A stretch of 64,000 nt of DNA from Clostridiales bacterium (GTDB lineage Bacteria; Bacillota; Clostridia; Christensenellales; CAG-138). Below are positions 52,606-61,892 of the stretch, piece after piece. The notes beneath the pieces are model-generated. The model was not told where the DNA came from, searched no databases, and saw only the letters and a list, made by a program, of their open reading frames with translations. Position 1 is the stretch's first letter; each line of letters opens with the position of its first letter. The stretch covers positions 1 to 64,000 of the forward strand of contig SFNQ01000010.1 of NCBI GenBank assembly GCA_004554165.1, read 5' to 3'. The translations under genes were made by a program, and so were the position numbers.

Positions 52606-53205
52606 ATGGTCACGATTGAACCCATTGAAAAACTGACCACGCAGCTGGCCCGCCTGCCCGGCATCGGCCACAAGACGGCGCAGCGGCTGGCCTACCATAT
52701 TCTCAGCGTCCCGGAGGCGCAGGCGCTGGAGCTTGCCGGGGCGATTACCGCCGCGCGGCGGGAGGTACACGACTGCCCCGTCTGCGGGACCTATACGGAC
52801 GTTACGCCCTGCGCCATCTGCAGCGATGAGCGGCGGGACGGGTCGCTGCTCTGCGTGGTGTGCGACCCGCGGGATGTGACCGCCATGGAAAAAACCCGGG
52901 AGTTCCACGGCAGATACCATGTGCTCCACGGCGTGCTCTCGCCCATGGACGGCGTCGGTCCCAACGATATCCGCATCAACGAGCTTGTGGAACGAGTCAG
53001 GACGGGGGAGGTGAGGGAAGTCATACTCGCAACCAATCCCGATGTGGAGGGCGAGGCCACGGCCTCCTATATTGCGCGCCTGCTCCGGCCCATGGGCGTG
53101 ACCTGTACGCGCATTGCCCACGGCATCCCCATCGGCGGCAATCTGGAATATACGGACGAGGTGACCCTCGCCAAGGCGCTTGAGGGCAGGCGGGCGATCG
53201 GTTGA
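52606..53205 (+). CDS. recR: Recombination mediator RecR
   Basis: 199 residues. The N-terminal helix-hairpin-helix (LPGIGHKTAQRLA) is followed by a four-Cys zinc finger (CPVCGTYTDVTPCAIC). The Toprim domain includes VVCDPRDVTAMEKT and ATNPDVEGEATASYIA. It loads RecA with RecO at gaps. The stop overlaps the next start (TGATG). Confidence 0.96.
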   Translation: MVTIEPIEKLTTQLARLPGIGHKTAQRLAYHILSVPEAQALELAGAITAARREVHDCPVCGTYTDVTPCAICSDERRDGSLLCVVCDPRDVTAMEKTREFHGRYHVLHGVLSPMDGVGPNDIRINELVERVRTGEVREVILATNPDVEGEATASYIARLLRPMGVTCTRIAHGIPIGGNLEYTDEVTLAKALEGRRAIG

Positions 53206-54053
53206 TGCGGAAACGTTCTTTCGTTTTGCTCTTTCTGGGCCTTTGCGCGGTTGCCGCGGCCTTTTTCAGGACGCTGCTCCTGCCCGTTCCGCAAAGCGGC
53301 GCGCAGCCGGAGCTGATGGGCACCCTTGCGCCAACGGCGACGCCGGAACCCCTGCCTGCTCCCACGCCGGAGCCGACAGAAGCGCCGTTTTCCGCCCTCG
53401 CGCCCACCACGGCCATGAGCTTTGCGGAGCTGGTGGGCGACAACGGGAATTACGATGCGCCCGCGGGCTATCCCTCGCCCGATACCTACCGCGTGGTGGT
53501 GGACATTGCGCACCAGGTGGTGATTCTCTACACAAGGGACGGGGAGGGCGAATATACGGTTCCCGTGCGCTACATGCTTTGCTCCACGGGGCTGGGGGAT
53601 CGCACGCCCACCGGCGTTTTCCGGATGAAGCGCTATCGCGTGCGCTTCGGCCTGTTCCAGAACGATAAGACCTACGGGCAGTACTGGACGCTGATTCAGG
53701 GCCGCATCTATTTCCACTCCACGCTCTATGAGGAGCGCGACGCAAACACCTACATCGGCGAAACCTACGACCTGCTGGGCACGAAGGCCTCCCACGGCTG
53801 CATCCGCGTTCCGGTGCCGGATGCGCGCTTTATCTACTATAATCTCGGGCATGGTACGGAGGTGGAGATTCGCGAGGGCGATCCGAACGATGCCGAGCTG
53901 GCCGCAATCCGCGCCCAGCTTGTGCTGCCGGAGCGGCCAGAAGCGCATGTAACGCTCCTTCCGGGCCAGATTCCCGATACCGACAACTGGCGCATTGCGG
54001 ATGTGCCGCAGGAACTGCCCTATGAGGAGGGCAGCCAGAAGGAGCAGAGATGA
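53205..54053 (+). CDS. L,D-transpeptidase (YkuD domain)
   Basis: 282 residues. An N-terminal membrane anchor (about 5-25) is followed by a Pro/Thr/Glu-rich linker (TPEPLPAPTPEP). The YkuD catalytic domain (about 90-230) contains the signature KASHGCIRVP with the nucleophilic Cys and its His. It makes 3-3 peptidoglycan cross-links or attaches proteins to the wall. The ATG overlaps the recR stop by one base. The stop overlaps the yjbR-like start. Confidence 0.92.
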   Translation: MRKRSFVLLFLGLCAVAAAFFRTLLLPVPQSGAQPELMGTLAPTATPEPLPAPTPEPTEAPFSALAPTTAMSFAELVGDNGNYDAPAGYPSPDTYRVVVDIAHQVVILYTRDGEGEYTVPVRYMLCSTGLGDRTPTGVFRMKRYRVRFGLFQNDKTYGQYWTLIQGRIYFHSTLYEERDANTYIGETYDLLGTKASHGCIRVPVPDARFIYYNLGHGTEVEIREGDPNDAELAAIRAQLVLPERPEAHVTLLPGQIPDTDNWRIADVPQELPYEEGSQKEQR

Positions 54054-54433
54054 ACCGATACGATTGGCTTGACGCATATCTGCTGGAAAAGCCGGGGGCC
54101 CGGAAGGATTACAAGGCCGAGTGGCAGTGGTTCCGCTATCTTGTGGGCGGCAAAATGTTCGCAGCCCTGTGCCGGCCGGGGCCGGAGCATCCGCAGTACG
54201 GGCAGAGAATGATCTTAAATCTCAAGTGCGAGCCCATTCTCGCGGAGCATTTTCGCCAGCAGTATGCGGACGTTATCCCCGGGTTTTATTCGGACAAGCG
54301 GCACTGGAACTCCGTCTATCTGGACGGCGCCGTGCCGGATCAGGCGCTGCGGGGCATGTGCGACCTGTCCTACCGGCTGGTGTTTGAAAAGCTGACCAGA
54401 AAGGCGCAGCGCGAGATACTGGGAGAGGACTGA
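54050..54433 (+). CDS. MmcQ/YjbR family DNA-binding-like protein
   Basis: 127 residues. KPGARKDYKAEWQWFRYLVGGKMFAAL and DKRHWNSVYLDGAVPD are typical of the YjbR/CyaY-like fold. Function is not established; some members bind DNA. The start overlaps the L,D-transpeptidase stop by 4 nt. It is the last gene of the dnaX transcript. Confidence 0.88.
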   Translation: MNRYDWLDAYLLEKPGARKDYKAEWQWFRYLVGGKMFAALCRPGPEHPQYGQRMILNLKCEPILAEHFRQQYADVIPGFYSDKRHWNSVYLDGAVPDQALRGMCDLSYRLVFEKLTRKAQREILGED

Positions 54434-54533
54434 AGTCCCGCGCGCTGCGGAAGAGGCCGGAAAGGGGCCGCCATACCCGCCCGCAAAATTCGCGCCGCGG
54501 CCTTCAGTTGAAAGAACGCGGTTCCAAAACTTT

Positions 54534-54560
54534 CGGAGGGTTGCACCCCTCCGTTATTTT
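54534..54560 (+). terminator. Intrinsic terminator of the dnaX-yjbR operon
   Basis: CGGAGGG (54534-54540) pairs with CCCTCCG, followed by TTATTTT (54554-54560). Confidence 0.85.
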
Positions 54561-54590
54561 ACATGACAGAGATTCCCTCTCCGCTGAAAA

Positions 54591-54619
54591 TTGACGAACG
54601 GCGGCAGGTTCAGTATAAT
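54591..54619 (+). promoter_or_regulatory. Sigma-A promoter
   Basis: TTGACG (54591-54596), a 17-nt spacer and a perfect TATAAT (54614-54619) upstream of the membrane protein gene at 54666. Confidence 0.8.
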
Positions 54620-54665
54620 AAATGCAAAAAGCCGCGGGCGGCGATCCGGGGAAACGGAGACAAGC

Positions 54666-55307
54666 ATGGAAAACGACAGCGGCGTAGGCCGCGAAAACAG
54701 CGAGAATCACGAAAGCCGGGAAAAGCCGGAAGCGGGCGCCGGGAAGAGCAGACGGCACTTTACCCGCCACGGCTACCTGCGGGATTTTATTCGAAACGAC
54801 AGGGGAGAGTACCTCTATGACGGCGACGTGTATTGCTATAATACGCCCGAAATCCCCTTCCAAAGCGCATTTTTGCGCCTGCTGCTGCTGTCCTGCGGGG
54901 CTTTCCTCGCGCAGATCCCCGGCGGCTGCTTTCAGTCGGCAGGCATGCGGGACAGCTTTTACGTCGTGCTGCCCTATGTGTGCGCGCTGGTTTCCGCAGG
55001 CAGCATGATCTGGGCGCTGGTGCGGCTGAAATGGGCGGGCGACCCGGTTCGGGACTATCTCTACAGGGTCTCGGCCAGGGCCTTCCCGCTGCGGGCCTGG
55101 CTTGCGGTGGGCTTTTCGTTCCTCGCCTTTCTGGGCCAGTGGATCTATCTCGCTCTGCACGGTGCGGAGGGACTGCTGCCCGAGACGCTGGCGTTCCAGC
55201 TGCTGGAGTGCGTATCCGCTGCGGCTGCGTTTCTGGCCTGGCGGTATTTTCAAAAGCTGTCCTGGAAAAAACGGCCGGGCGGACAGTACAGAAGCGGGAA
55301 TGGTTGA
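54666..55307 (+). CDS. Hypothetical membrane protein
   Basis: 213 residues. The first 75 are charged and probably disordered (NSENHESREKPEAGAGKSRR), followed by about four TM segments (from residue 70) with short loops. I do not recognise a family. The ATG at 54666 was chosen because GGAGA lies 8 nt upstream and the promoter sits between it and the longer in-frame start. It is monocistronic; the next promoter overlaps its stop codon. Confidence 0.65.
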   Translation: MENDSGVGRENSENHESREKPEAGAGKSRRHFTRHGYLRDFIRNDRGEYLYDGDVYCYNTPEIPFQSAFLRLLLLSCGAFLAQIPGGCFQSAGMRDSFYVVLPYVCALVSAGSMIWALVRLKWAGDPVRDYLYRVSARAFPLRAWLAVGFSFLAFLGQWIYLALHGAEGLLPETLAFQLLECVSAAAAFLAWRYFQKLSWKKRPGGQYRSGNG

Positions 55308-55332
55308 CATGCAGGGGGACATCCCTTAAAAT
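55304..55332 (+). promoter_or_regulatory. Sigma-A promoter of the oligopeptide ABC operon
   Basis: TTGACA (55304-55309) overlaps the preceding stop codon. A 17-nt spacer and TAAAAT (55327-55332) follow. The leader to the GTG is about 155 nt and contains a GGGGGCGCCCCC hairpin (about 55390). Confidence 0.75.
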
Positions 55333-55494
55333 AAATTCAGGCCGGTTTTGCAAAGAAAACGCAGGATTTCCGGACCGCTGGACCGGCAAAGGGGGCGCCC
55401 CCTTTGGGACTTGTTGCACAAGTCCCCAACATCCCTTCGGTGAACTGCGGGAAATTCCCGATATGTTCAATAGATAAAAAAACAAGGAGGAAAC

Positions 55495-57843
55495 GTGCAA
55501 GTGAACAACAGAAAAAAGACCCTTGCCCTGCTGCTCGCCCTGTTGATGGGACTGAGCCTGATCGCGGGCTGCGCCAAGACTCCGGCGGGTCCCGAAACGC
55601 CGGATGTGACGCAGAATCCGGCAGCGACCAATACGGAAGAGCCCAAGGAGAGCAAGAACGATACCACGCCGCTGGTGGTGGGCTATTCTCCCTTCAGCAG
55701 CAAGTTCTCCCCGTTCTTTGCGGAGACCGCATATGACGTTGACGTCTATGAAATGACCGCAGTTCCCCTGCTCAACGGCGACCGCACCGGCGCCATCATT
55801 ATGAAGGGCATCGAGGGCGAGACGGTTGAATACAACGGTACGGCTTATACCTATACCGGCATTGCCGACGCCACCATCACCGAGAATGCGGACGGCACTG
55901 TTTTCTATGACTTTGTCCTGCGTGACGATGTCACCTTCTCCGACGGCGAGCCGCTGACCGTGGACGACGTTATCTTCTCGATTTATGTCTACTGCGATCC
56001 CGCCTACGATGGCAGCAGCACGCTCTTTGCGCAGCCCATCGAAGGCATGGAAGCCTATCGCAGCGGCATGAGCATCAAGTGGAACCTGATCTTCAACGAC
56101 GGCCCGGAGAAGAGCCTTGCCGGCTCCGCCGAGGGATACTATACCGCGGAGGAGGCCGCCGCTTTCTGGGAGGCCTTTGGCCGCGCGGGCGAAGCCTTTG
56201 CACAGGAGATCGTGGATTACTGCATCGCCGCAGGCTATGGCACGGACGTTGCGACCGCCGCCGCTGCCTGGGGCTTTGAAGGCCTCGCTGCCGAAGCCAC
56301 CGCCGCAGACTTCTTCCAGGCGATCCTCGACAAGTACGGCTACGACCTGTCTGACGACGGCATCAACCATGAGACCGCCGGCACCAGCATTTCCAGCTTC
56401 ATCACCAGCGAGGTGACGGCCATCGATCCCGGTTACATCGCGGGCGTTCAGACGGGCGAATCCGCTCCGTCCATCACCGGCGTGCAGAAGACCGGCGACA
56501 ACAGCCTCCGCATCGTCCTGACCAAGGTGGACGCCACCGCGATCTACAGCCTCGCGGGCATCTACGTTTCGCCGCTGCACTATTATGGCGACGAAGCCCT
56601 GTACGACTATGAGAACAACTCCTTCGGCTTCCCCAAGGGCGATCTGACCATCGTGCGTAAGAACACCACGCAGCCCATGGGCGCAGGCCCCTACAAGTTC
56701 ATCAAGTTCGAGAACGGCGTTGTGAGCTTCGAGGCCAACGAGGCCTATTACAAGGGCGCGCCCAAGATCAAGTACATCAACTTCCTCGAGACGCAGGAAG
56801 CCGATAAGCTTAACGGCGTTGTGACCGGCACGGTCGATATCACCGACCCGTCCTTCAGCGTCGATACCGTTTCCGCTATCGAAAAGGCCAACGGCGGCGA
56901 ACTGAACGGCAGCGTGGTCACCGTCAATACGGTTGACAACCTGGGCTATGGCTACATCGGCATGAACGCCAAGAACATGAGCGTGGGCGGCGAACCGGCC
57001 TCCGAGGCCTCCAAGAACCTGCGCAAGGCTTTTGGCACCATCTTCTCCGTGTACCGCGAGGTCGCCATTGACTCCTACTATGGCGAGCGTGCGTCCGTCA
57101 TCAACTATCCGATTTCCAACACCTCCTGGGCGGCGCCCCAGCCGGCAGACGACGGCTACAAGGTTGCCTTCTCCACGGATGTGACCGGCGCGGATATCTA
57201 CACCTCCGGCATGAGTGCCGATGAGCGCTATGCTGCGGCCAAGACCGCTGCCCTGGGCTTCCTCGAGGCGGCCGGCTACACCGTAGCGGACGGCAAGGTG
57301 ACCGCGGCGCCAGAAGGCGCGAAGCTGGAGTACGAGCTCTGGATTCCCGGCGACGGTGTCGGTGACCACCCCTCCTTCATGATCTGCACACTGGCTGCCG
57401 AGGCCTTTAAGGAGATCGGCATCAACCTGATCGTAACCGACCTGACCAACTCCTCGGAGCTCTGGACCGCTCTTGAGGCGGAGCAGCTCGACATGTGGGC
57501 TGCCGCATGGCAGGCGACGGTGGATCCGGATATGTACCAGATCTACTTCAGCGGCGACGATTCCAACGCCGCAGGCGGTTCCAACTACATGTATGCCATC
57601 AGCGATCCCGAGCTGAACCAGCTCATCCTCGATGCGCGTGCATCCCTCGACCAGACCTACCGCAAGGCGATGTACAAGGCCTGCCTCGACATCGTCATCG
57701 ACTGGGCGGTTGAGATCCCCGTTTATCAGCGTCAGAACGCCATTATCTTCAGCACCGAGCGCGTGGATATGGACACGGTAACGCCGGACATCACCACCTT
57801 CTATGGTTGGATGATGGAGATCGAAAACACGAGCCTGAAATAA
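55495..57843 (+). CDS. Oligopeptide/dipeptide ABC transporter substrate-binding lipoprotein
   Basis: 782 residues. Signal peptide with lipobox LIAGC (Cys26), an acidic linker, then a family 5 solute-binding fold (RDDVTFSDGEPLTVDDVIFS, GAGPYKFIKFENG, YIGMNAKN). At 782 residues it is longer than usual (about 520-600). An Ala-rich helical insertion (about residues 205-300) accounts for much of that. AGGAGG sits 4 nt before GTG 55495, and an in-frame GTG at 55501 is also possible. First gene of the operon; substrate unknown. Confidence 0.9.
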   Translation: MQVNNRKKTLALLLALLMGLSLIAGCAKTPAGPETPDVTQNPAATNTEEPKESKNDTTPLVVGYSPFSSKFSPFFAETAYDVDVYEMTAVPLLNGDRTGAIIMKGIEGETVEYNGTAYTYTGIADATITENADGTVFYDFVLRDDVTFSDGEPLTVDDVIFSIYVYCDPAYDGSSTLFAQPIEGMEAYRSGMSIKWNLIFNDGPEKSLAGSAEGYYTAEEAAAFWEAFGRAGEAFAQEIVDYCIAAGYGTDVATAAAAWGFEGLAAEATAADFFQAILDKYGYDLSDDGINHETAGTSISSFITSEVTAIDPGYIAGVQTGESAPSITGVQKTGDNSLRIVLTKVDATAIYSLAGIYVSPLHYYGDEALYDYENNSFGFPKGDLTIVRKNTTQPMGAGPYKFIKFENGVVSFEANEAYYKGAPKIKYINFLETQEADKLNGVVTGTVDITDPSFSVDTVSAIEKANGGELNGSVVTVNTVDNLGYGYIGMNAKNMSVGGEPASEASKNLRKAFGTIFSVYREVAIDSYYGERASVINYPISNTSWAAPQPADDGYKVAFSTDVTGADIYTSGMSADERYAAAKTAALGFLEAAGYTVADGKVTAAPEGAKLEYELWIPGDGVGDHPSFMICTLAAEAFKEIGINLIVTDLTNSSELWTALEAEQLDMWAAAWQATVDPDMYQIYFSGDDSNAAGGSNYMYAISDPELNQLILDARASLDQTYRKAMYKACLDIVIDWAVEIPVYQRQNAIIFSTERVDMDTVTPDITTFYGWMMEIENTSLK

Positions 57844-57898
57844 GGCAATCGCACGATGTTGAAGGCTGAATTGTATCAATTCAGGCAATGATAACTGT

Positions 57899-57930
57899 GC
57901 CCTGCGGCCTTTTGGCCGCAGGGCAGGTTT
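57899..57930 (+). terminator. Hairpin between the binding-protein gene and the permeases
   Basis: GCCCTGCGGCC-TTTT-GGCCGCAGGGC (57899-57924) is a perfect 11-bp stem followed by AGGTTT. It probably gives partial termination or 3' protection, so the lipoprotein is made in excess over the membrane parts. Confidence 0.7.
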
Positions 57931-58048
57931 ACTGCTTATTTGGCGGCCGCTTCGCAACTTTCCTTGAGCTGCTGCCAAATAGGCAGCGGCGCCGGCGTCG
58001 TCAGGATGGGAACGCCGGTTCGCGCTATAATGGAACGGAGGAGCGGCT

Positions 58049-59035
58049 GTGCGCAAGTATATCATCAAACGCATTTTAATTTCCATCGTTATCCTTTTCT
58101 TTGTTGCTTTTATCATCTATGCGCTGATGCGCAGTCTCCCCACCTCCTATATCGAAACCGTCGCCCGGCAGAAATCCATGCAGCCGGGCTCCAAGAGCTT
58201 CGAGGAGTGGATGGAGCAGCTCACAAAAATGTACAATATGGATAAGGGGATCATCCCCGGCTTTTTCGGCTGGCTGGGCAACATGCTGCGCGGCGAGTTC
58301 GGAGACAGCTGGAAGTGGACCGTGCCGGTAACGCAGAAGTTCCACGAAACGGTATGGGTTTCCTTTACCATGGGCGGCATCGCCTTTGTTCTGGAGCTGC
58401 TCATCGCGATTCCGCTGGGCATTCTTGCCGCAACAAAGCAGTACAGCAAAACCGACTATGCGGTTTCCATCATCGCGCTGGCCGGAATTTCGCTGCCGAC
58501 GTTCTTCTTCGCTTCACTGCTGAAGCTGGTGTTTTCCGTCAAGCTGGGCTGGTTTGACCTGTTCGGCCTCGTGGGGCGCAATTACGACTATCTGTCCACA
58601 GTGGGGCAGATTCTCGACAAGGCGCAACATCTCGTTCTGCCGATTCTGACGCTCGTTGTCATCAGCATGGGCTCGTTGATGCGCTATACCCGCACCAATA
58701 TGCTGGAGGTGCTGAGCGCCGACTATATCCGCACAGCGCGCGCGAAGGGCCTTTCCGAGCATAAGGTCATCTATCGCCATGCCTTCCGCAATACGCTGAT
58801 TCCGCTGGTCACCACGGTGGGCGGCTCCCTGCCGGGCCTGTTCGCCGGCGCGCTGATCACGGAGACGCTTTTTGCGATTCCCGGCATCGGCTATGCCTCC
58901 TACCATTCGATGATCAGCGGCGACATCCCGTTTTCCATGTTCTACCTTGTATTCTTGGCGGTTTTGACGCTTGCGGGCAATCTGATTTCGGATATTCTGT
59001 ACTGCGTGGTTGACCCGCGGGTGCGGATTGCCTGA
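58049..59035 (+). CDS. Oligopeptide/dipeptide ABC transporter permease (DppB/OppB-like)
   Basis: 328 residues with six TM segments. The family N-terminus is MRKYIIKRILISIV. The EAA-loop region is EVLSADYIRTARAKGLSEHKVIYRHAFRNTLIPLV. The GTG start has GGAGGAG 6 nt upstream. A TATAAT at 58026-58031 could allow transcription independent of the lipoprotein gene. Confidence 0.94.
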   Translation: MRKYIIKRILISIVILFFVAFIIYALMRSLPTSYIETVARQKSMQPGSKSFEEWMEQLTKMYNMDKGIIPGFFGWLGNMLRGEFGDSWKWTVPVTQKFHETVWVSFTMGGIAFVLELLIAIPLGILAATKQYSKTDYAVSIIALAGISLPTFFFASLLKLVFSVKLGWFDLFGLVGRNYDYLSTVGQILDKAQHLVLPILTLVVISMGSLMRYTRTNMLEVLSADYIRTARAKGLSEHKVIYRHAFRNTLIPLVTTVGGSLPGLFAGALITETLFAIPGIGYASYHSMISGDIPFSMFYLVFLAVLTLAGNLISDILYCVVDPRVRIA

Positions 59036-59053
59036 GGAAAGGAGGGAGAGTCA

Positions 59054-60721
59054 ATGCGGGATACTATGGATGAACTGAAGGGCAAAAACGTTTCCGACGG
59101 AACCAACCCGACGCATTTGCATGCGGTGCCTGCCCGTGCGGCCCGGGTACACGGAGAAAAGCTCCTGGACGGGCAGAGGCAGGCGGACGGCGCCGGCGGC
59201 CCGGAGGAGGAACAGTTTTCGCTGAATGACGACCGCCGCGTCAAAATCCTCTCGCCAGGCGCGCTGGTGGCCAAGCGCTTTTTCCGAAACCGGCTGGCCG
59301 TCACCGGCCTGTCGATCCTCGTTTTCATGTTCCTGTTCTCGTTTGTGGGAGGGCTGGTTTCTCCCTACACCGAGGCGCAGATTTTCTATCGTTACGACAT
59401 GCAGCGCAAGGAGTTTGCAAGCGTAACCGAGAACACGGAGTTCCGCTTTGCCGCCGCGGATTCCGCCAGGTTCGACGCCATCATTCAGGCGCAGATGATT
59501 CTCGCCATCCAGAAGCAGTCCGAAACCTTCAGCTATCGGGATACCGACTACAGCCTGAAAAACGAAGGGAACGATCTTTACAGCCTCTCCGTGGCAGGGG
59601 AGAGCGCGCCCATCGGCATCGCTTTTAAGGATATCGTCAGCCCCAGCACGGCGGGAGAAGACCTGTCCTTCGATTTCCGCTTTGCCGCGCTCCGGGCGGC
59701 CGCGGCAGGGGAGAGCGCGTTCAGCGCGGAGGGCGTGGACTATACGCTGGATGAAACCGGCGGCATCTTCCGCGGCAATGAGGAATACGCCTATGTCAGC
59801 CGCTATGTGGTGCAGGCGATCATGCCGGACGTTTTCCTTACGAGAGCCTTTAAGGAAGAGCTGACCGATACCATTGCAGAGGACAGCGAGAAGTTTTTGT
59901 TTACCGATGCGGACGGCGTGGAGCACGAATACTCCATCACCTATGACGCCGCCACAAAGGCCTGGTCCGTTTTGCAGGCCACCGAAACCCGCAAATTTGA
60001 TACCTATTCCGCCCCCAGCAGGGAGCACTGGCTCGGCACGGACCGCAACGGCATGGACATGCTCACACGCCTGATGTACGGCGGCCGCGTTTCGCTGATT
60101 ATCGGATTCATCGTCGTTATCATTGAGACCGTGATCGGCGTTATCCTGGGCGGCATTTCCGGCTATTTCGGCAAATGGGTGGATAATCTCATCATGCGCA
60201 TTGTGGATATTTTCTACTGCATCCCCTCCATGCCGATCATCATCATTCTCGGCGCGGCGATGGACGCCATGCGCGTGGATCCCCAGATCCGCATGCTGTA
60301 TTTGATGCTGACGCTGGGCTTTCTCGGCTGGCCTTCCATCGCGCGCCTTGTGCGCGGGCAGATTCTTTCGCTGCGGGAGCAGGAGTTCATGACGGCGACG
60401 GAGGCCTGCGGCGTGCGCGTCTCCCGCAGAATTTTCCGGCACCTGATTCCCAATGTCATTCCGCAGCTTATCGTGATCTGCACCATGGGCATCGGCTCCA
60501 CCATGCTGACGGAAGCGACGCTCTCCTTCCTGGGCCTGGGCGTAAAGTTCCCCTTCGCTTCCTGGGGAAATATTATTAACGACGTCAACGATACCTTCGT
60601 TATGACGAGCTACTGGTTCATCTGGATTCCCGCCGGCGTGCTGCTGCTGCTTACGGTGCTGGCGTTCAACCTGGTTGGAGACGGACTGCGCGACGCCTTC
60701 GACCCCAAGATGAAGCGATAG
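59054..60721 (+). CDS. Oligopeptide/dipeptide ABC transporter permease (DppC/OppC-like) with large extracytoplasmic insertion
   Basis: 555 residues, compared with about 300 for typical DppC/OppC. A 65-residue cytoplasmic tail precedes TM1 (about 80-100). An extracytoplasmic insertion of about 210 residues (111-320) comes before the usual HWLGTDRNGMDMLTRLMYGG segment. The remaining permease is normal, with the EAA region SLREQEFMTATEACGVRVSRRIFRHLIPNV. The insertion has two similar short blocks, FSYRDTDYSL and FSAEGVDYTL, hinting at internal repetition. It is 18 nt after the DppB-like gene. Confidence 0.9.
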   Translation: MRDTMDELKGKNVSDGTNPTHLHAVPARAARVHGEKLLDGQRQADGAGGPEEEQFSLNDDRRVKILSPGALVAKRFFRNRLAVTGLSILVFMFLFSFVGGLVSPYTEAQIFYRYDMQRKEFASVTENTEFRFAAADSARFDAIIQAQMILAIQKQSETFSYRDTDYSLKNEGNDLYSLSVAGESAPIGIAFKDIVSPSTAGEDLSFDFRFAALRAAAAGESAFSAEGVDYTLDETGGIFRGNEEYAYVSRYVVQAIMPDVFLTRAFKEELTDTIAEDSEKFLFTDADGVEHEYSITYDAATKAWSVLQATETRKFDTYSAPSREHWLGTDRNGMDMLTRLMYGGRVSLIIGFIVVIIETVIGVILGGISGYFGKWVDNLIMRIVDIFYCIPSMPIIIILGAAMDAMRVDPQIRMLYLMLTLGFLGWPSIARLVRGQILSLREQEFMTATEACGVRVSRRIFRHLIPNVIPQLIVICTMGIGSTMLTEATLSFLGLGVKFPFASWGNIINDVNDTFVMTSYWFIWIPAGVLLLLTVLAFNLVGDGLRDAFDPKMKR

Positions 60722-60737
60722 AAAGGGAGGAAACGAT

Positions 60738-61892
60738 ATGGCCAGAAAACATGCGGAGGGCTATCTTTCCGCCAGAGAGTCGCGGCGCATTACGCGGGAA
60801 AACCGTAAGATCACCAACGCCCTCGAGAAGCGGCACAAGAGAAAGAACGTCCCGGAGTCGGAATACCTGTGCGCAATGCGGGATGAGAGCAACGCCGTTG
60901 AGTTTGACAACGTGCATACCTATTTTTATACGGACGTGGGCACGGTCAAAGCCGTGGACGGCATCAGTTTTGACGTACCCATCGGAAAGACCGTAGGCGT
61001 GGTCGGTGAGTCCGGCTGCGGCAAGTCCGTCACGAGCCTTTCCCTCATGAAGCTGCTGCAACGGCCGCAGGGACAGGTTGTCGCAGGCGAGATCCGTCTC
61101 AACATGGGCGACGGCAAGGCGTATGACGTTACAAAGGTACCGGGAGAGAAGATGGAGGCCATCCGCGGCAATTATGTCTCCATGATCTTTCAGGAGCCCA
61201 TGACAAGCCTGAATCCCGTGTTCCGTATCGGGGACCAGGTGGATGAGGTCATCGCCCTGCACGATGGCAGCGGCATGAGCAGGGGAGACGTGAAAAAGCG
61301 CACGCTGGAGCTGATCGAAATGGTGGGCATCGCCAACAGCGAGGGCGTGTACCGCATGTATCCCCACGAGCTCTCAGGCGGCATGCGCCAGCGCATCATG
61401 ATTGCCATCGCGCTGGCCTGCAATCCCCGCGTGATCATTGCCGACGAACCGACCACCGCGCTGGACGTTACGATTCAGGCGCAGATTCTGGATCTGCTGC
61501 GCCATCTCAAGGATAAGATCAATTCCTCCATCATGCTGATTACCCACGATCTGGGCGTAATCGCCGAGATGGCGGACTTTGTGGTGGTCATGTATGCGGG
61601 CCGCGTTGTGGAGAAGGGAACGGCAGCGGAAATCTTTGCAAATCCCGCGCATCCGTATACAATTGGACTGATGGCCTCAAAGCCCGTCGTGGGAAAGCGC
61701 GTGGATAAGCTCTATTCCATCCCGGGCAAGGTGCCAAACCCCATCAACATGCCCCACTACTGCTATTTCCGCGACCGCTGCGAAATGCGATGCCCCCAGT
61801 GCGATGGGGAGTATCCCGCGGAGATCAGCCTGTCTGAGACGCATAAGGTGAGCTGCTACCGCTACGACCAAAACGGAAAGGCTGGTGAATAA
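60738..61892 (+). CDS. Oligopeptide/dipeptide ABC transporter ATPase (DppD/OppD-like)
   Basis: 384 residues. A charged N-terminal extension of about 50 residues precedes the ATPase. Walker A is GESGCGKSVTS, the signature is LSGGMRQRIMIA, and Walker B is IIADEPTTALDVT. A C-terminal oligopeptide-transporter region follows with CYFRDRC..RCPQC, a Cys set that may bind a cluster or metal. AGGGAGG lies upstream. Confidence 0.94.
   Translation: MARKHAEGYLSARESRRITRENRKITNALEKRHKRKNVPESEYLCAMRDESNAVEFDNVHTYFYTDVGTVKAVDGISFDVPIGKTVGVVGESGCGKSVTSLSLMKLLQRPQGQVVAGEIRLNMGDGKAYDVTKVPGEKMEAIRGNYVSMIFQEPMTSLNPVFRIGDQVDEVIALHDGSGMSRGDVKKRTLELIEMVGIANSEGVYRMYPHELSGGMRQRIMIAIALACNPRVIIADEPTTALDVTIQAQILDLLRHLKDKINSSIMLITHDLGVIAEMADFVVVMYAGRVVEKGTAAEIFANPAHPYTIGLMASKPVVGKRVDKLYSIPGKVPNPINMPHYCYFRDRCEMRCPQCDGEYPAEISLSETHKVSCYRYDQNGKAGE

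Noticed and set aside
54787..58116. A 1109-codon minus-strand open frame opposite the membrane protein and the ABC lipoprotein
   Set aside because: Antisense artefact. The plus strand encodes a complete lipoprotein with signal peptide, and the minus product resembles no protein.
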